A DNA stretch of 64,000 nt from Methylomonas rapida (GCF_024360925.2 NZ_CP113517.1:2232001-2296000), one strand, 5' to 3'; positions 15,140 to 22,453 are shown, counted from the stretch's first letter. Translations and numbers: made by a program. Notes: generated from the letters alone by a model not told the origin.

Positions 15140-15322
15140 ATGAACAGCAAGCAACTGATTAAGCAACTGGAACAAGACGGCTGGTATCTGGCGCGGGTCA
15201 AAGGCTCACACCACCAATTCAAGCACCCCACCAAACCCGGTTTGGTCACCGTCAAGCATCCAGACAGCGACATTCCAAAACCCACGTTGCACAGTATTTA
15301 CCGGCAAGCCGGTTGGCGTTAA
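15140..15322 (+). CDS. hicA: HicA-family toxin (second module)
   Basis: 60-aa HicA/YcfA mRNA interferase: MNSKQLIKQLEQDGWYLARV, then KGSHHQFKHPTKPGLVTVKH. The His in KGSHHQF is the family catalytic residue. An upstream GTG would add six residues, but the promoter -10 lies there, so the ATG at 15140 is preferred. It starts directly after attC C and reads away from the array, as toxin-antitoxin pairs with their own promoter often do in cassettes. Confidence 0.88.
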   Translation: MNSKQLIKQLEQDGWYLARVKGSHHQFKHPTKPGLVTVKHPDSDIPKPTLHSIYRQAGWR

Positions 15323-15341
15323 TTGCATAGGAGAAGCACCC

Positions 15342-15734
15342 ATGAAATTTACCGTTGTTTTGCATACTGATGATGGTCATCATTACGGGGTCATCGTGCC
15401 TGATCTTCCCGGCTGTTTTTCCGCCGGTGACGGCATCGATGAGGCGCTGTCATCCGTCATAGAAGCCATTGACCTGCATGTTGAAACATTGCTGGAAGAC
15501 GGCGGCGATATTCCGGCACGTTTGCCCATCGATGCGCACAAAGACAATCCTGATTTTGCCGGCGGTATTTGGGCGGTCGTTGACGCGCCCATTGAAAAAT
15601 ACTTTGGCCCGGCGGAAAAAATCAACATTACCTTACCCAAGCTGTTACTGGCCAAGATCGATAGCTATGCTAAGGCGCATGGCGCTACCCGCTCAGGGTT
15701 TCTGGCCGATGCGGCGCGCTCTGCCATGCGGTAA
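15342..15734 (+). CDS. hicB: HicB-family antitoxin with ribbon-helix-helix C-terminus
   Basis: 130 aa. N-terminal HicB domain (MKFTVVLHTDDGHHYGVIVP, DLPGCFSAGDGIDEAL) and a C-terminal ribbon-helix-helix segment (KINITLPKLLLAKIDSYAKA, then HGATRSGFLADAARSAM). Follows hicA2 by 19 bp. Neutralises HicA and represses the module. It ends at the 25-bp palindrome. Whether hicAB2 is a true cassette depends on an outer attC to its right, which was not found. Confidence 0.87.
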   Translation: MKFTVVLHTDDGHHYGVIVPDLPGCFSAGDGIDEALSSVIEAIDLHVETLLEDGGDIPARLPIDAHKDNPDFAGGIWAVVDAPIEKYFGPAEKINITLPKLLLAKIDSYAKAHGATRSGFLADAARSAMR

Positions 15735-15737
15735 GTG

Positions 15738-15762
15738 GTAGGGTACGCACGGCGTACCCTAC
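15738..15762. terminator. 25-bp palindrome between convergent genes (copy 2)
   Basis: Exact reverse complement of the palindrome at 3437-3461. It separates the convergent hicB2 and the HTH gene at 15759, whose stop codon lies inside it. Usable as a bidirectional terminator. Confidence 0.6.
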
Positions 15763-16055
15763 AATTGGGCATTATCAGCGCCGGATAACGCCATTTGCTT
15801 TCGCTTGGCGTTGCTGCGGCTGGTTTTGCCGCCTTCCGCGCAATTGGGCGGCGGCAATAGATTGGATTCGGGGGCCGCCTCCAGGTGGTCTTTCAGCATT
15901 TGAAAGGGGATTCTGACGCTGCCGTCTGATACGAGCTTGCCAATCAGCTTACCCTGGCGCCGCAGTTTTTGAATGGTCGATACGGACACGTCTAGCAGCT
16001 TGGCGGCGGTTTCTTCGCTGACTGCCAGGGGTTCACAGGTAATAATCTCTTTCAT
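15759..16055 (-). CDS. Small helix-turn-helix (excisionase/MerR-like) phage protein
   Basis: 98 aa. Residues 10-50 read LAVSEETAAKLLDVSVSTIQ and KLRRQGKLIGKLVSDGSVRI, the pattern of an excisionase/MerR-like winged helix-turn-helix followed by a basic strand. The C-terminal half is Pro/Asn-rich and basic (RSNAKRKQMAL). It may be a DNA-binding excisionase or regulator, though it is at the far end of the leftward operon rather than next to int. Same operon and direction as the genes to 19598. Confidence 0.55.
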   Translation of the reverse strand: MKEIITCEPLAVSEETAAKLLDVSVSTIQKLRRQGKLIGKLVSDGSVRIPFQMLKDHLEAAPESNLLPPPNCAEGGKTSRSNAKRKQMALSGADNAQL

Positions 16056-16058
16056 GGG

Positions 16059-16301
16059 TTATTGTCCGTCGTTGAGAGGGTCAACCAAGTGTTTGGCCGC
16101 GCGATCGATGTCAGCGCGGTCGGCGTTGTATAACAGTTCGTACAGCCGGCGCATTCTGCCAGTGCGCCTATGGCGGGCGCGGCGGAATACTTCGCGCCAG
16201 TCGCCACCCAGTTCCATGGCCGTGCAGGCTTCGAGCAGGCGGTTATGCAGCTCGTGGATCTGGGTGTCGGTGAGTTTAGGCAGTTGTTTGGTTAGGCTCA
16301 T
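16059..16301 (-). CDS. Small phage protein, unknown
   Basis: 80 aa from MSLTKQLPKLTDTQIHELHN. Helical and basic, with WREVFRRARHRRTGRMRRLY, which suggests nucleic-acid contact. A longer open frame upstream overlaps the next gene almost fully and is not favoured. No family recognised. Confidence 0.5.
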   Translation of the reverse strand: MSLTKQLPKLTDTQIHELHNRLLEACTAMELGGDWREVFRRARHRRTGRMRRLYELLYNADRADIDRAAKHLVDPLNDGQ

Positions 16302-16482
16302 CGTGTGCCTCCGCTTCAATTTCATCCGCCCATTCCGCCACCAAGCCAGCCGCGCCGGACAATTCGCGTCCATGCTGGCTGTATAGCGGGTTGAATCCGC
16401 CGTAGAAGTCCATTGCCGTTGCGATCTCGAGCATGTCGTCCTGGAGCAGGCGCAATTTATGGGCGATTTGTTGTTTTGTCAT
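16276..16482 (-). CDS. Small phage protein, unknown
   Basis: 68 aa (MTKQQIAHKLRLLQDDMLEI to DEPNQTTA). Starts within 4 bp of the preceding exonuclease stop, ATGA-type overlap, so it is translationally coupled in the leftward prophage operon. No family recognised. Confidence 0.5.
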   Translation of the reverse strand: MTKQQIAHKLRLLQDDMLEIATAMDFYGGFNPLYSQHGRELSGAAGLVAEWADEIEAEAHDEPNQTTA

Positions 16483-17027
16483 CGCGTTACACCGGTTTGC
16501 AGCAACTCAAAGGCTTTGCTGACGTACTTGGCTTGATGTATTGCGTCTGACAGGGCGTCGTGTTGGGTGCCGTCGAACGGGGTTTCTTTTTTGGCATCTA
16601 TGCCGGTGATACGCTTGGCGATGTCTACCAACGTGCGGGTGTCGCGTTCTTGCCAATAGTGCCATGGGGTCGTTAGCCCGTGGCGTTCGTATGCGCTGCG
16701 CAATATAACCAAATCGAAACTAGCGCCGTTGCTCCAGATGTTATGCGCCATTCTTGACCAAGCCGAAAGTCTGTTCAATGCTTCGGCCAGGTAAATTTTT
16801 TCGCCATCCAGCAGTCTTGCCTGCGCTTCTTTTGGCTGTTTTAGCCACCACTCGACGGTATCCGCACTAATGTGGCCAAACCACGTCACATCTTCCATGT
16901 TGATTTTGGTTTGATAGCTTTGGCCTATTTTCCCAGTGGTAATGTCGAACAGGCAGAGTCCGATACTCAATATCGCTGCATCGTGCCGCGTACTCAGGGT
17001 TTCTAAATCGATCATGATGTCGTTCAT
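16479..17027 (-). CDS. Phage 3'-5' exonuclease, DEDD/RNase-T-like
   Basis: 182 aa from MNDIMIDLETLSTRHDAAIL (the upstream 15 codons look spurious). The first acidic pair is D-x-E in MIDLETLST, the second Asp in NGASFDLVILRSAYERHG, and the final region is TQHDALSDAIHQAKYV with H and D. This is the exonuclease VIII/Rv2179c-like group common in phages, where it degrades DNA ends for recombination or replication. It may also act on RNA. Coupled to its neighbours by short overlaps. Confidence 0.75.
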   Translation of the reverse strand: MNDIMIDLETLSTRHDAAILSIGLCLFDITTGKIGQSYQTKINMEDVTWFGHISADTVEWWLKQPKEAQARLLDGEKIYLAEALNRLSAWSRMAHNIWSNGASFDLVILRSAYERHGLTTPWHYWQERDTRTLVDIAKRITGIDAKKETPFDGTQHDALSDAIHQAKYVSKAFELLQTGVTR

Positions 17028-17029
17028 GT

Positions 17030-17224
17030 TTAATCCTGTTGGAGGGTTTTGTCTTCGATAAACGTGTCGCAACCGCCTTGGTCATCAATCATGGTGCTGA
17101 CGTAAGGCAAGGCTTCGATGGGATCGAATTTGATGGTGATAAATCGCTGGCATTGGCGTTTGCGCGGGCAATGCATGCCGTAACAGCGGGTGATGTCGTT
17201 GGGGAGTGGTGTCATGTTGTGCAT
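17030..17224 (-). CDS. Small Cys-rich phage protein
   Basis: 64 aa from MHNMTPLPNDITRCYGMHCP, coupled to the lysin stop by a TGATG junction; a 79-aa version would start further inside the lysin gene. The pattern CYGMHCPRKRQCQRF plus a later Cys (GGCDTFIED) suggests a zinc-binding site. Function unknown. Confidence 0.5.
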   Translation of the reverse strand: MHNMTPLPNDITRCYGMHCPRKRQCQRFITIKFDPIEALPYVSTMIDDQGGCDTFIEDKTLQQD

Positions 17225-17763
17225 CACGCGACGTCCGTCGGCAAAAAGGATTCTGCGCGGTTGATCCATCCTGACAAAAACACGCGCTGGGTAGGATCTG
17301 CTTTGACCAAGCCCTCATAGAAAATCACTCTTCGGCGGACCAAGACTTTGATCAGCTCATTGCCCATGTGTTGGGCGGCGACTTTGGCGGCGGCGCTGGT
17401 TTTGGGGCCGATGCGGCCGTCCGCTTTGCCGCAGTCGTAGCCGTGGCAATTCAGCGCATCCTGCAGCAGCTTGATGCCGCGCTTGCCGCTGTTGACCACC
17501 ATGTCAAAGACGATGGGGCGGATCAGTTCCGGCAGGTCGTTGATTCTGGGTTTGATGTAATACTGGCTGTAATAAATGTCTCGCGCGGTTTGTTTGCTGA
17601 GCTTTTCAACGTCGGCTACCGTCGCTTCGCGGGCTAGCCACAGCGTGAGGGTTTTTTGGGTGATGCCCATGTTGGTGGGGCCGCCGCGGTCGGCGGGATG
17701 ATTCACAAAGCCGCCTTCGCGCTTGAGGATTTGTTCGATTTCGTGGTGGATGTTAAAGCTCAT
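17224..17763 (-). CDS. Phage endolysin, glycoside hydrolase family 108
   Basis: 179-aa peptidoglycan hydrolase. The catalytic region KREGGFVNHPADRGGPTNMG, then ITQKTLTLWL is the GH108 (ZliS-type N-acetylmuramidase) signature, with Glu of REGG as acid. The C-terminal half has the matching peptidoglycan-binding helices (NSGKRGIKLLQDALN, GRIGPKTSAAAKV). No signal peptide, so it needs a holin; a candidate membrane protein is at 20724. Finding the lysin within an early-looking leftward operon, far from terminase, is unusual for lambdoid order. Confidence 0.85.
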   Translation of the reverse strand: MSFNIHHEIEQILKREGGFVNHPADRGGPTNMGITQKTLTLWLAREATVADVEKLSKQTARDIYYSQYYIKPRINDLPELIRPIVFDMVVNSGKRGIKLLQDALNCHGYDCGKADGRIGPKTSAAAKVAAQHMGNELIKVLVRRRVIFYEGLVKADPTQRVFLSGWINRAESFLPTDVA

Positions 17764-18338
17764 GCCGCCTCCAGTTTTTCCAGATCCATCCTGATGCCAA
17801 ACAACAGCGACTTGACGTCGCCCGGCAGCAGGTCGTTGTTTTCCATCCGTTCCAGCAATTGCAGCTTTTCGGCCTTGCGCTCGATCATGGGTCCGGCGAT
17901 GGCGTGGATTTTGTTGACCAGGGCGATGATGGCCGCGTCGATTTCATAGGCGGGATCGAGCAGCAGCGATTGCCCGGCGGGGGCGGTTTCCTGTTGCAGT
18001 GTTTCCAGCATGGCCGGGGGATAGGTTTTGATCGGCAGTTCCGCGGGCGGCTCGATGACGGCATTGTCATCGGCGGCTGGGTCATCGGCGTCATCGTGAA
18101 GAACCGAATAAGCCGCGCGGCCTTGCGGTGTTATGGTCCAACGGCAGCCGTCCATGCCTTGGCGGGCGCCTTTGCTGACGTGGCCAGCATTGAGCATGGC
18201 GTTGAGTGATCTGCTGATTTTTTCAGCGTCGTTGTTGCTCAGTTCCTGCGGTATTTTTTCCAGCAGTTGTGAGCGAAACAGGCCAATGGGCGATTCTGAA
18301 AGCTTGCGTGCGATGGCGCTTTGTAAATTATCTGCCAT
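17760..18338 (-). CDS. Phage protein with winged-helix-like N-terminus, unknown
   Basis: 192 aa from MADNLQSAIARKLSESPIGL, with a clear AGAGGA ribosome site; the frame open further upstream only translates the palindromic repeat. Residues 1-75 (LFRSQLLEKIPQELSNNDAE, MLNAGHVSKGARQGMDGCRW) look like a winged helix with a TITPQGRAAY end, as in phage regulatory proteins. The remainder is acidic and then helical. Overlaps the lysin start by 4 bp. Confidence 0.55.
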   Translation of the reverse strand: MADNLQSAIARKLSESPIGLFRSQLLEKIPQELSNNDAEKISRSLNAMLNAGHVSKGARQGMDGCRWTITPQGRAAYSVLHDDADDPAADDNAVIEPPAELPIKTYPPAMLETLQQETAPAGQSLLLDPAYEIDAAIIALVNKIHAIAGPMIERKAEKLQLLERMENNDLLPGDVKSLLFGIRMDLEKLEAA

Positions 18339-18409
18339 TTTTTTTCCTCTTCTGATAGTCGGCAACGGCTTGTTTTTTGATTTCCAAGCCGCATATCTGT
18401 GTTTCTCTC

Positions 18410-18484
18410 GTTCCCGCGCTCCGGCGTGGGAATGCATATCGGTCTTCCGCGTCGCATGGATTCCCACGGCGGACCGTGGGAACC
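18410..18484 (+). repeat. Two-hairpin palindromic repeat, uninterrupted copy
   Basis: Hairpin 1 at 18410-18435 and hairpin 2 at 18458-18484 (CCCACGG loop CGGA CCGTGGG). This is the empty version of the target hit by the IS4 element; the 10-bp site CGGCGGACCG is at 18467-18476. Hairpin 1 differs slightly (GTTCCCGCGCTCCGG). Confidence 0.88.
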
Positions 18485-18497
18485 AGAAAAGGTGCTC

Positions 18498-18785
18498 CTA
18501 GTGATGACGTTGCGGTTTTTGCAATTGCGCGATGACGCGGGTTGCGCTTTTGCGGGTTTGGTCTAGCGCCGTGGCTGGGCTGTGGCCGTTTTGCAGATAG
18601 TTCATAGCCAAGCGGACAAAGGCGTTGATGTCGTAAGACTCGGTAAAGCCCAAGCGCTGCAGCATGACCGCGACTTGTGCCGCCAACCTGGCGCGGCGTT
18701 CCGCCGGGTCGTACACGATGCGCGGCGCATGGTTGATATGGGTGTTGCGGTTGAGCATGTTGTTGATTACGCATGGCTTGAGCAT
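18498..18785 (-). CDS. Small phage protein, unknown
   Basis: 95 aa (MLKPCVINNMLNRNTHINHA; RRARLAAQVAVMLQRLGFTE; TRKSATRVIAQLQKPQRHH). Helical and basic. Its start overlaps the end of the previous gene by 19 bp; MLNRN nine codons in is an alternative. The palindromic repeat separates it from the next gene in the operon. No family recognised. Confidence 0.5.
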   Translation of the reverse strand: MLKPCVINNMLNRNTHINHAPRIVYDPAERRARLAAQVAVMLQRLGFTESYDINAFVRLAMNYLQNGHSPATALDQTRKSATRVIAQLQKPQRHH

Positions 18786-19057
18786 GCGGCCTCCTCAGCG
18801 TGGGCTGGTTGATAATTTGGGTTAAAAATCGTTTGCATGGCTGCGAATGCTTGATCGTATGCCGCTTCAAATTCTGTGTCCCACAGAAAGCCTCTGTTTC
18901 TACGCATCAAGGTCATAACAGCGCTTAAACCTGACATTGCTTCGGCATATGAGATTACGTTTCCTGGGCGATAGGCATTTTTCCTGGCGTAATCCTCGAC
19001 CAGCTGGTCCAGCACGGCCTTAAAGGCTGGCAGGTCTATTTCGTAGACTGTTGACAT
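18767..19057 (-). CDS. Small phage protein, unknown
   Basis: 96 aa from MSTVYEIDLPAFKAVLDQLV; the upstream open frame lies in non-coding sequence. Contains YRPGNVISYAEAMSGLSAVM and RNRGFLWDTEFEAAYDQAFA. No family recognised. Member of the leftward prophage operon. Confidence 0.5.
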   Translation of the reverse strand: MSTVYEIDLPAFKAVLDQLVEDYARKNAYRPGNVISYAEAMSGLSAVMTLMRRNRGFLWDTEFEAAYDQAFAAMQTIFNPNYQPAHAEEAACSSHA

Positions 19058-19391
19058 GGCTTTATCCTCTCGATTGAGTGTCAGGCCTCCCAAAAAGGGC
19101 TGCCGAAGCAGCCAAGGAGGACATACAAAGCGAGCACTTTGCACAAAGCACCCTGCGTCAAGGCGCTTTGTGCAAAGAGTGGCGCGCAAGGAACGAATTG
19201 AATAAAGAAGCTTGCGCGTCTGATGACACGTAACAGTTCGCCGATGTAATAAAACTGTTCGCCTTTCGGCACTGGCTCGGGTCTTTTTTCGGAGCCCGAG
19301 GACTCCGCGCGTCATCCGAAAAACCCCGTGCCGGTATTGCGAGGTATGCCGAGAGAGGGTTGCCCGGCACAGGGTTTTTCGGATGGGCCGG
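19058..19391. other. 334-bp non-coding stretch with a long hairpin
   Basis: No supported gene. Arms at 19313-19334 (CATCCGAAAAACCCCGTGCC) and 19364-19385 form a nearly perfect 22-bp stem around a 29-nt loop. It could be a terminator, processing site or attenuator inside the leftward operon. The left part is rich in short inverted GGCTGC/GCAGCC and AAAGTGC-like words. Confidence 0.5.
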
Positions 19392-19598
19392 TTAAGCGCC
19401 GGCCGCGCCGTGATATTCCGTGGTTGCCCGTCTATCCAGTTCCATCAGCTCCAGTACCGTCATATCGATGACTTCCTTACGCGATGCCTTGATCAATCGG
19501 GCCAGGCATTGCTGGTAGCCGGCGTTGCCGGCGCCGATGGTGTGCAATGCATGCACGGGTTCAAGAATCTTCGCTATCTCATTGATGCTCATGGTCAT
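19392..19598 (-). CDS. Small phage protein, first gene of the leftward operon
   Basis: 68 aa from MTMSINEIAKILEPVHALHT, preceded by AGGGAGA. Contains AGYQQCLARLIKASRKEVID and ELMELDRRATTEYH. No family recognised. It is the promoter-proximal gene after the operator region at 19865-19905, so it would be the first protein made when repression is lifted. Confidence 0.5.
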   Translation of the reverse strand: MTMSINEIAKILEPVHALHTIGAGNAGYQQCLARLIKASRKEVIDMTVLELMELDRRATTEYHGAAGA

Positions 19599-19864
19599 GG
19601 CTGTCTCCCTCTGTACGACGTGATTGGTCGCCGCCTGGTTACCACCCAGGCGGCTATCGCCTTTCTCCCTCATGCCCGTGGAGCCGCTCCGGGCAGCGAT
19701 GCGATGTTCTCGCTGTGCGCCTGTCGATTCAGGCCGCCTGGTTGGTTAGGCCGGGCTTTGGCTCCGATGCTCTGTTAGCCTGCGGCGGCGATGGAAAAAG
19801 ACCCCGGGGTTAGCCGGGGTTGAGTGCTCTTCTCATCAACAGGCCGGTGGCTGCTGGGTAATGA

Positions 19865-19905
19865 GTTTAGCAAATAGCTAAACGATGTCAAGCAAATTGC
19901 TAAAG
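19865..19905. promoter_or_regulatory. Repressor operators, leftward promoter region
   Basis: GTTTAGCAAATAGCTAAAC (19865-19883) is a perfect 7-5-7 palindrome; AGCAAATTGCTAAAG (19891-19905) is a second, half-degenerate site. The same pattern occurs at 26891-26909 in front of the Cro-like gene, so the prophage repressor probably controls both. Confidence 0.7.
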
Positions 19906-19920
19906 TTTTTTTTCGTAGGC

Positions 19921-19944
19921 AATAAAAAACCCGCCGAAGCGGGT
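19921..19944 (-). terminator. Rho-independent terminator, minus strand
   Basis: ACCCGC-CGAA-GCGGGT (19929-19944) followed on the minus strand by a T-run (AAAAAA on plus). It would block transcription entering the operator region from the right. Confidence 0.65.
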
Positions 19945-19951
19945 CGTGTGA

Positions 19952-19979
19952 TTGTTGCTTGTATAAAGTAGGATACAAT
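19952..19979 (+). promoter_or_regulatory. Promoter of the DUF4258/DUF2283/HTH operon
   Basis: TTGTTG (19952-19957) and TACAAT (19974-19979), spacer 16. Inverted arms TTGTAT (19959) and ATACAA (19973) overlap it and may be the operator of the HTH protein. The ATG at 19986 is at or next to the start of the transcript. Confidence 0.55.
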
Positions 19980-19985
19980 ATAAGC

Positions 19986-20216
19986 ATGAAAACGACAGCC
20001 TACTTTCAAAACGACGTATTGATTAAACGGCCTTACCTTCGGCTGGAGTGGTGCCAACAAGCTGTAGAGCATCCGTTACGCCGCGAAATACAAGACGATG
20101 GCAGAATTAGGTATTGGCTATTTGTCGAGGAATTAGGTAAATATTTGCGCGTGGTAACGCTGGCCGATGGCGTTACCATTCATAATGCTTTCCCAGATAG
20201 GAGATTTAAGCCATGA
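19986..20216 (+). CDS. DUF4258-like small protein, possible toxin
   Basis: 76 aa: MKTTAYFQNDVLIKRPYLRL, then EWCQQAVEHPLRREIQDDGR, IRYWLFVEELGKYLRVVTLA. The strand-rich pattern ending in a conserved aromatic/basic segment resembles DUF4258-type proteins, which are relatives of RelE/HigB-like toxins found beside DUF2283 genes. Overlaps the DUF2283 start by 4 bp. Toxicity is inference. Confidence 0.6.
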   Translation: MKTTAYFQNDVLIKRPYLRLEWCQQAVEHPLRREIQDDGRIRYWLFVEELGKYLRVVTLADGVTIHNAFPDRRFKP

Positions 20217-20431
20217 AACTGAGTTACGATCCTGAAACCGATTCGTTGTACATCCACCTAAGCGATAAGGCGTCTGTCGATTCTGATGAAGTCGCTGACG
20301 GCGTAGTGTTGGACTTTGATGAGAACGGGCATTTGGTGGGAATTGATGTGCAGCATGCTAGCCAGCATGCGGACATTCAATCGCTGGCAATCTCTCATTT
20401 GCCATTAACCAACTTGCAGGCCGCTGCGTGA
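20213..20431 (+). CDS. DUF2283 protein
   Basis: 72 aa beginning MKLSYDPETDSLYIHLSDKA, the DUF2283 signature, followed by ADGVVLDFDENGHLVGIDVQ. Small beta-rich protein usually paired with a DUF4258 gene; proposed antitoxin role is untested. Overlaps both neighbours by 4 bp. Confidence 0.8.
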   Translation: MKLSYDPETDSLYIHLSDKASVDSDEVADGVVLDFDENGHLVGIDVQHASQHADIQSLAISHLPLTNLQAAA

Positions 20432-20682
20432 TCGACGCCTCCATGCTAGAAAGACTTCAAGCCGCGTTGGACAACAATGACGCGCAGGGGTTTAGTAGGG
20501 AGCTGGGAAATATAGCCAAATTGCGCAGTATGGCCCAGCTTGCCAAAGATACCGGGCTTGGCCGTGAGAGTTTATATAAAGCCTTATCCGGCGAAGGCAA
20601 CCCCAGCTTTGGCACGATATTGAAGGTGATTCATGCGCTAGGCCTAAAGCTGAATGTGCAGTTACCAGAAAGGACGGTATGA
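20428..20682 (+). CDS. HTH antitoxin-like protein (HigA/addiction-antidote type)
   Basis: 84 aa. Contains LRSMAQLAKDTGLGRESLYK and ALSGEGNPSFGTILKVIHAL, GLKLNVQ, the conserved form of the small addiction-module antidote family normally paired with a RelE-like killer. Here no RelE gene is adjacent; the upstream DUF4258 protein may take that place. Third gene of a tight operon followed by a strong terminator. Confidence 0.78.
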   Translation: MIDASMLERLQAALDNNDAQGFSRELGNIAKLRSMAQLAKDTGLGRESLYKALSGEGNPSFGTILKVIHALGLKLNVQLPERTV

Positions 20683-20706
20683 AAGCCCGCGCGGGGCGGG
20701 CTTTTC
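20682..20706 (+). terminator. Rho-independent terminator
   Basis: AAAGCCCGC, short GC loop, GGCGGGCTTTT directly after the HTH gene stop. Confidence 0.8.
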
Positions 20707-20723
20707 AGGTTTGTGGGCTAGGC

Positions 20724-21182
20724 TTATTTCTTGTTGGCTATCACTTTTAGGGTGTCTTTGATATCGGTCAACTGCGAATCTATACTATCAATGTGTTTTT
20801 CTATCTTTTCGACCCGATAGTCAAATTTTTCGAGTTGGTGGTCGATTCGGTCTAAGTCGCCCTTTATTTCGGCCCGGATCATGCCCGGTAATGCGGTTTT
20901 AATCGTATTGGTAGAAAAAGTAGTGGCTGCGATAATGGTGCCAAATAAGGTAATGGCTATGCCGATCATCCATTTGGTGTGCGCGGCTTCGGCCTTGGCC
21001 ATATTGGCCTCTACCTGCGCAAACTTGGTATTGGAATCGCCCATCATTCTTTCGAATTTAGCATTGAACTCGCCCAGTGCTTTTTCGAATCTTGCAGCCG
21101 CGTCTGCTTCTTTGACCTTGATTTTGTTATCGAGGCCGGCCATTTCTTTTTCGATCCACTCTTTCGATGGGGCGCTGCTCAT
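20724..21182 (-). CDS. Coiled-coil protein with one membrane segment
   Basis: 152 aa. Residues 1-65 are a charged coiled coil (MSSAPSKEWIEKEMAGLDNK, then FEKALGEFNAKFERMMG), residues 70-90 a membrane helix (WMIGIAITLFGTIIAATTF), and the C-terminus another coiled coil (LDRIDHQLEKFDYRVEKIEK). This layout occurs in prophage membrane proteins near lysis genes and in DUF1640-like proteins. A holin or spanin-like role is possible but unproven; the lysin is 3 kb away on the same strand. Confidence 0.55.
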   Translation of the reverse strand: MSSAPSKEWIEKEMAGLDNKIKVKEADAAARFEKALGEFNAKFERMMGDSNTKFAQVEANMAKAEAAHTKWMIGIAITLFGTIIAATTFSTNTIKTALPGMIRAEIKGDLDRIDHQLEKFDYRVEKIEKHIDSIDSQLTDIKDTLKVIANKK

Positions 21183-21262
21183 GGGTGCAAACAGTATTGG
21201 TTTAGACGAATTTCCATGATCATAGTCTACATCGGTATTTTTGGAATGGTTAGAATAGCTAG

Positions 21263-22453
21263 CAGGGCAATCGCGCTTTGTAGCACTTGCACGGGCAAGG
21301 GGTTTAGTATAGCGATTTTGCCTAATATCCCAGATGCTCCCAGATCCAACCCCCTATTTTGCTGACCTCACAGACCCGCGGCGAGAGGGCAAAAACAAAC
21401 TCCACAAACTCACGGATATCGTGATGATCGTCTTATGCGCAGTATTGAGCGGCATCGAGGATTGGGTCGGCATGGAAGAGTTTGCCGAAGAAAAAGAAGA
21501 TTGGCTGCGGACCTTTTTGGAATTACCGAATGGAATTCCCTCGCACGATACCCTGAGTAATGTCTTGGGCCGCCTGAATCCCCAAGCGTTTGCCGAGACC
21601 TTTCAACGTTGGGTGCAGGCGGCATTGCCAAGCCTTTCAGGACAGCAAGTCTGTTTGGACGGCAAGACCTTGCGCGGCAGCCGCGAAGGGGATAAGGCCG
21701 TGCATTTGATGAGCGCCTTTGCGGCTGAAGCGCGTTGGGTGTTGGCGCAACAGGCGGTGGATGAGAAGACTAACGAAATCAAGGCGATCCCCGATTTATT
21801 GTCGATGTTGGACATCAAAGGAGCTCTGATCTCGATCGATGCCATGGGTTGTCAAAAAGCCATTGCGAAAACCATCGTTACGGCGCAAGCGGATTACGTG
21901 TTGGCACTGAAGGATAATCATCCGAACCTTTGCGAGGATGTCAGGTTGTGGCTGGATACTGAAAATGCCAACGACCGCTTACCGGTCTACGAAACCATCG
22001 ACAAAGATCACGGTCGCCTGGAAATACGCCGTTACAGCTTGAGTAGCGAGATTGCTTGGTTGACGCAAAAACCTGACTGGGCCGGGCTACAAGCCATTGG
22101 TCGGGTTGAATCGATTCGCACCCTCGGTGACAAGACCTCGGTTGAGTGTCGCTACTATTTGTGTTCGTTTACGGATTTGCAGCGCTTTGCCGAAGGGGTA
22201 CGGCAGCATTGGGCGATAGAAAATTCCCAGCACTGGGTGCTGGATGTGCAGTTTGGCGAAGATGCGAATCGCGCCAGAACAGATCATTCCGCCGAAAACT
22301 TGGCGTTGATGCGACGGATGGCACTCAATTTACTACGAAATAACGGACCTACTAAAGACAGCTTGAAGCGCCGCAAGTTGCGAGCATGTTTGAACGATAA
22401 CTATCGCTTTAAATTACTCTTCGGAACATCTGCAACATAGCGCGATTGCCCTG
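21263..22453 (+). mobile_element. ISAs1-family insertion sequence (1191 bp)
   Basis: Terminal repeats begin CAGGGCAATCGCGCT and end with its complement. The 10-bp target duplication GAATAGCTAG is at 21253-21262 and 22454-22463, perfect, so the insertion is recent. Confidence 0.9.
21334..22440 (+). CDS. ISAs1-family transposase
   Basis: 368 aa. N-terminal DDE_Tnp_1-associated segment (YFADLTDPRREGKNKLHKLT, DIVMIVLCAVLSG) and catalytic core: first Asp in VCLDGKTLRGSREG, second in ALISIDAMGCQKAIA, Glu in QHWAIENSQHWVLDVQFGED. Full length and intact. Confidence 0.93.
   Translation: MLPDPTPYFADLTDPRREGKNKLHKLTDIVMIVLCAVLSGIEDWVGMEEFAEEKEDWLRTFLELPNGIPSHDTLSNVLGRLNPQAFAETFQRWVQAALPSLSGQQVCLDGKTLRGSREGDKAVHLMSAFAAEARWVLAQQAVDEKTNEIKAIPDLLSMLDIKGALISIDAMGCQKAIAKTIVTAQADYVLALKDNHPNLCEDVRLWLDTENANDRLPVYETIDKDHGRLEIRRYSLSSEIAWLTQKPDWAGLQAIGRVESIRTLGDKTSVECRYYLCSFTDLQRFAEGVRQHWAIENSQHWVLDVQFGEDANRARTDHSAENLALMRRMALNLLRNNGPTKDSLKRRKLRACLNDNYRFKLLFGTSAT

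Larger units (their letters stand above)
19599..19985. other. 387-bp control region of the leftward operon
   Basis: No gene. Holds a GC hairpin with CCCCGG/CCGGGG arms (about 19791-19820), the two repressor-type operators (19865-19905), a minus-strand terminator (19929-19944) and the promoter of the rightward genes at 19986. The operators overlap the expected leftward promoter. Confidence 0.6.

Noticed and set aside
15780..15790. GGATAACGCC as a further attC heptamer closing a hicAB2 cassette
   Set aside because: It lies within the coding C-terminus of the HTH gene, does not fit the heptamer well and has no paired arm.
18339..18467. Extended N-terminus (MGIHATRKTDMHSHAGARERE) of the gene at 17760
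   Set aside because: It is translation of the palindromic repeat; a proper ribosome binding site precedes the ATG at 18338.
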